This document shows, piece by piece, positions 61,665 to 62,484 of a stretch of 62,484 bases of DNA. How positions within the stretch are numbered: position 1 is the stretch's first letter; each line of letters begins with the position of its first letter. The position numbers and the translations under genes were made by a program. This DNA is from JAPXSY01 sp034003585 (GTDB lineage Bacteria > Verrucomicrobiota > Kiritimatiellia > RFP12 > UBA1067): positions 1 to 62,484 of the forward strand of contig JAVEYH010000007.1 in assembly GCA_034003585.1 (NCBI GenBank), given 5' to 3'. Under the pieces are notes generated by a model. That model did not search any database. It saw only the letters and a program-made list of their open reading frames with translations, and was not told the DNA's origin.

Positions 61665-61692
61665 GAGAGAACGTCCAACGCGGAACGCTGAA
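61665..61692 (+). repeat. GAACGTCCAAC repeat, left arm
   Basis: Shares GAACGTCCAAC with 2611-2655 and is mirrored, on the opposite strand, by 61975-62020. Together they frame the inverted modules. Confidence 0.6.
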
Positions 61693-61732
61693 GTAAAACC
61701 CCGTGGGGCTTGTCGATAACTTCCTTTTTCTG

Positions 61733-61809
61733 CCCGCGAATCTCCGCGAAAAGGGGTGAATTTCTTTCGGCTGAGTACAGCCGCCGTTCATCACTAAGAA
61801 ATTCACCCC
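61733..61809 (+). repeat. Structured 77-nt module, left copy
   Basis: In order: conserved box CCCGCGAATCTCCGCGAA (18), two bases, stem GGGGTGAATTTCTT (14), a 19-base part containing hairpin CGGCTG-AGTA-CAGCCG, conserved box GTTCATCACT (10), and the stem partner AAGAAATTCACCCC (14). The right copy has the same order and exact spacing on the other strand. Confidence 0.85.
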
Positions 61810-61839
61810 CTGATTCATCCTTGTTCCTCAACGGGGCTT

Positions 61840-61916
61840 GATGTGTCTTTTTGAGTGATGAACGACGACGGGATTCCGTCGGCAAAAAGACACATCGATT
61901 CGCGGAGATTCGCGGG
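61840..61916 (-). repeat. Structured 77-nt module, right copy (inverted)
   Basis: Read on the minus strand: CCCGCGAATCTCCGCGAA, two bases, stem GATGTGTCTTTTTG, a 19-base part with hairpin CGACGG-AATC-CCGTCG, GTTCATCACT, stem partner CAAAAAGACACATC. The two boxes are identical to the left copy. The 14-base stem differs at 6 positions and the small hairpin at 2, and every difference is matched on the partner strand. Confidence 0.85.
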
Positions 61917-61974
61917 GAAAAGTTACCCATTCGTTTTTGGCCGCCCCGGCAGGCGGCTGGCTTGCCGATAACGT

Positions 61975-62020
61975 GAGCGTTCGGCGTTCAATGTTCGGCG
62001 TTCGACATTCGACGTTCTTT
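61975..62020 (-). repeat. GAACGTC/GAATGTCGAAC repeat, right arm
   Basis: On the minus strand: AAGAACGTCGAATGTCGAAC followed by CGCCGAACATTGAACGCC, the same family as 2611-2655 and 61665-61692, in mirror orientation to the left arm. Confidence 0.6.
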
Positions 62021-62044
62021 CGCTTGACGCGTTCATCCGGATTC

Positions 62045-62352
62045 GTGTACCGTGCGGTAATATTCTGAATGCCGGCACGTATCGGCATACGAACGGAAGG
62101 TTTTTGTTCATGTTGCCTCGCAGACACGGCTTTCCGCGGTTTTGGCGCGAACCAGCGGAACTTCTCGCAGTAGCGTTCCCGCGAGACCCTTGCCTGCTGA
62201 ACCTTCCGGTTGCCGGCCCCCGGATGCGCTGCGGCCTCGGACAGAAACGTTTTTTCTTCCGCTCCCGCATCCCGCAGTGTAACCGCGTAGCCGCCCGGCC
62301 ATTCGGGATCGGGGTCGTTGGGAGCCATCACAAGCGATTTGTTTTGATCCAT
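62045..62352 (-). pseudogene. Unidentified reading frame broken by the repeat region
   Basis: About 100 residues from ATG 62352 (MDQNKSLVMAPNDPDPEWPG start; ribosome binding site AAGGATC). The N-terminal 80 residues look like real protein (acidic then Arg/Lys-rich). Beyond about residue 105 the frame continues into the GAACGTC repeat, where it encodes repeat-type sequence (ERRTLT), so the natural 3' end seems to have been replaced. I recognise no family. An alternative is a short intact gene with a different stop, or a non-coding stretch; an open frame on the plus strand (from 62109) also crosses it. Confidence 0.35.
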
Positions 62353-62385
62353 AGCAATGATCCTTATTATCCTAACTATGGATCA
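62345..62385. promoter_or_regulatory. Ten-base inverted repeat upstream of the broken frame
   Basis: TGATCCATAG (62345-62354) and CTATGGATCA (62376-62385), a perfect 10-base inverted repeat with 21 bases between, overlapping the start codon region of the 62352 frame. On the minus strand TTGACA (62409-62414) is upstream, but the nearest -10-like TATGAT is 21 bases away, so the promoter is uncertain. Confidence 0.4.
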
Positions 62386-62484
62386 TATCACATCCATTTT
62401 TTATTAACTGTCAATAGAGGGTTGATCTTAGCAGGTGTGGACGCAGGTGCTCTCCCTGCTAATTTTGATCCTCAATCAGATGTT

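Larger units (their letters stand above)
61660..62484. other. Terminal region with repeats, structured inverted modules and a broken reading frame
   Basis: Less GC-rich than the rest of the window. From left: a GAACGTCCAAC low-complexity repeat (61665-61692), two inverted 77-nt modules (61733-61809, 61840-61916), a GCCGCC/GGCGGC hairpin (about 61941-61958), the mirror-image GAACGTC repeat (61975-62020), and a minus-strand reading frame (to 62352) that runs into the repeat, with a dyad at 62345-62385 ahead of it. Confidence 0.7.

Noticed and set aside
1..62484. CRISPR arrays, rRNA genes, insertion sequences with transposase
   Set aside because: No regular repeat-spacer array, no rRNA sequence and no recognisable transposase were seen; the only recombinase is a chromosomal-type XerC/D protein.
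62109..62484. Plus-strand frame open to the end of the window
   Set aside because: It is antisense to the better-supported minus-strand frame, has no domain, and the purine stretch before it overlaps an ATGCCG/CGGCAT hairpin; not enough to call a gene.

Overview
GC-rich chromosomal window from a bacterium of the PVC superphylum, most likely Kiritimatiellota or a close Lentisphaerae/Verrucomicrobia relative. The grounds are a Chlamydia/Bacteroidetes-type V-ATPase operon, a standard bacterial ribosomal protein/rpoA operon, and a set of families common in PVC bacteria (hydrazine-synthase-alpha-like cytochrome, Gfo/Idh/MocA proteins, ceramidase-like amidases, secreted FAD oxidoreductases). The lineage is inferred from gene content only. 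A 100-N assembly gap at 15154-15253 shows this is a draft scaffold.

Layout. 1-2543: an intergenic repeat region, an epimerase, a tRNA-Val(CAC) with its own promoter and terminator, and a NarL-type response regulator. 2680-11241 (minus): V-ATPase operon E, C-like, A, B, [four-helix-bundle protein], D, I, K, then a HAD phosphatase. 11518-14346: uvrA. 14363-15357 (minus): pssA and a probable psd fragment, both cut by the gap. 15593-20303: adk-map-rpmJ-rpsM-rpsK-rpsD-rpoA-rplQ. 20368-24402 (minus): nadA, an EF-hand membrane protein, a lipoprotein and VanZ. 24958-29271: phosphoesterase, FAD oxidoreductase, 2-hydroxyacid dehydrogenase, tsaE. 29246-32305 (minus): trmL and an ABC-2 transporter. 32393-39217: HMA-like lipoprotein, xerD, HU, homocysteine methyltransferase-like protein, mraY-like transferase, ferredoxin and a TonB receptor, followed by a convergent AraC regulator.

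40350-57284 is a large catabolic island on the plus strand: an IclR regulator, SDR, iron alcohol dehydrogenase, deoC-type aldolase, FGGY kinase and the HzsA-like cytochrome; then, behind a second promoter with a dyad operator, a Tat-exported MocA protein and an exported ceramidase-like amidase, a DegT aminotransferase, a sodium symporter, and a second, cytoplasmic MocA/ceramidase-like pair. The layout suggests outside-then-inside processing of an amide- or amino-containing sugar or cyclitol. The substrate is unknown.

57291-61659 looks like an undescribed RiPP-type cluster: a 75-residue peptide gene translationally coupled to a B12-binding radical SAM enzyme of the RiPP C-methyltransferase type, then, from a separate promoter, an exported protein and a YcaO cyclodehydratase/thioamidation enzyme. 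Immediately downstream (61733-61916) lie two inverted 77-nt modules with identical spacing. Their conserved boxes are identical, while their stems differ by paired compensatory changes, so the hairpins appear to be under selection. This is the strongest unexplained structure in the window. Several families of low-complexity intergenic repeats also recur, and some of them flank the four-helix-bundle gene that splits the V-ATPase operon.
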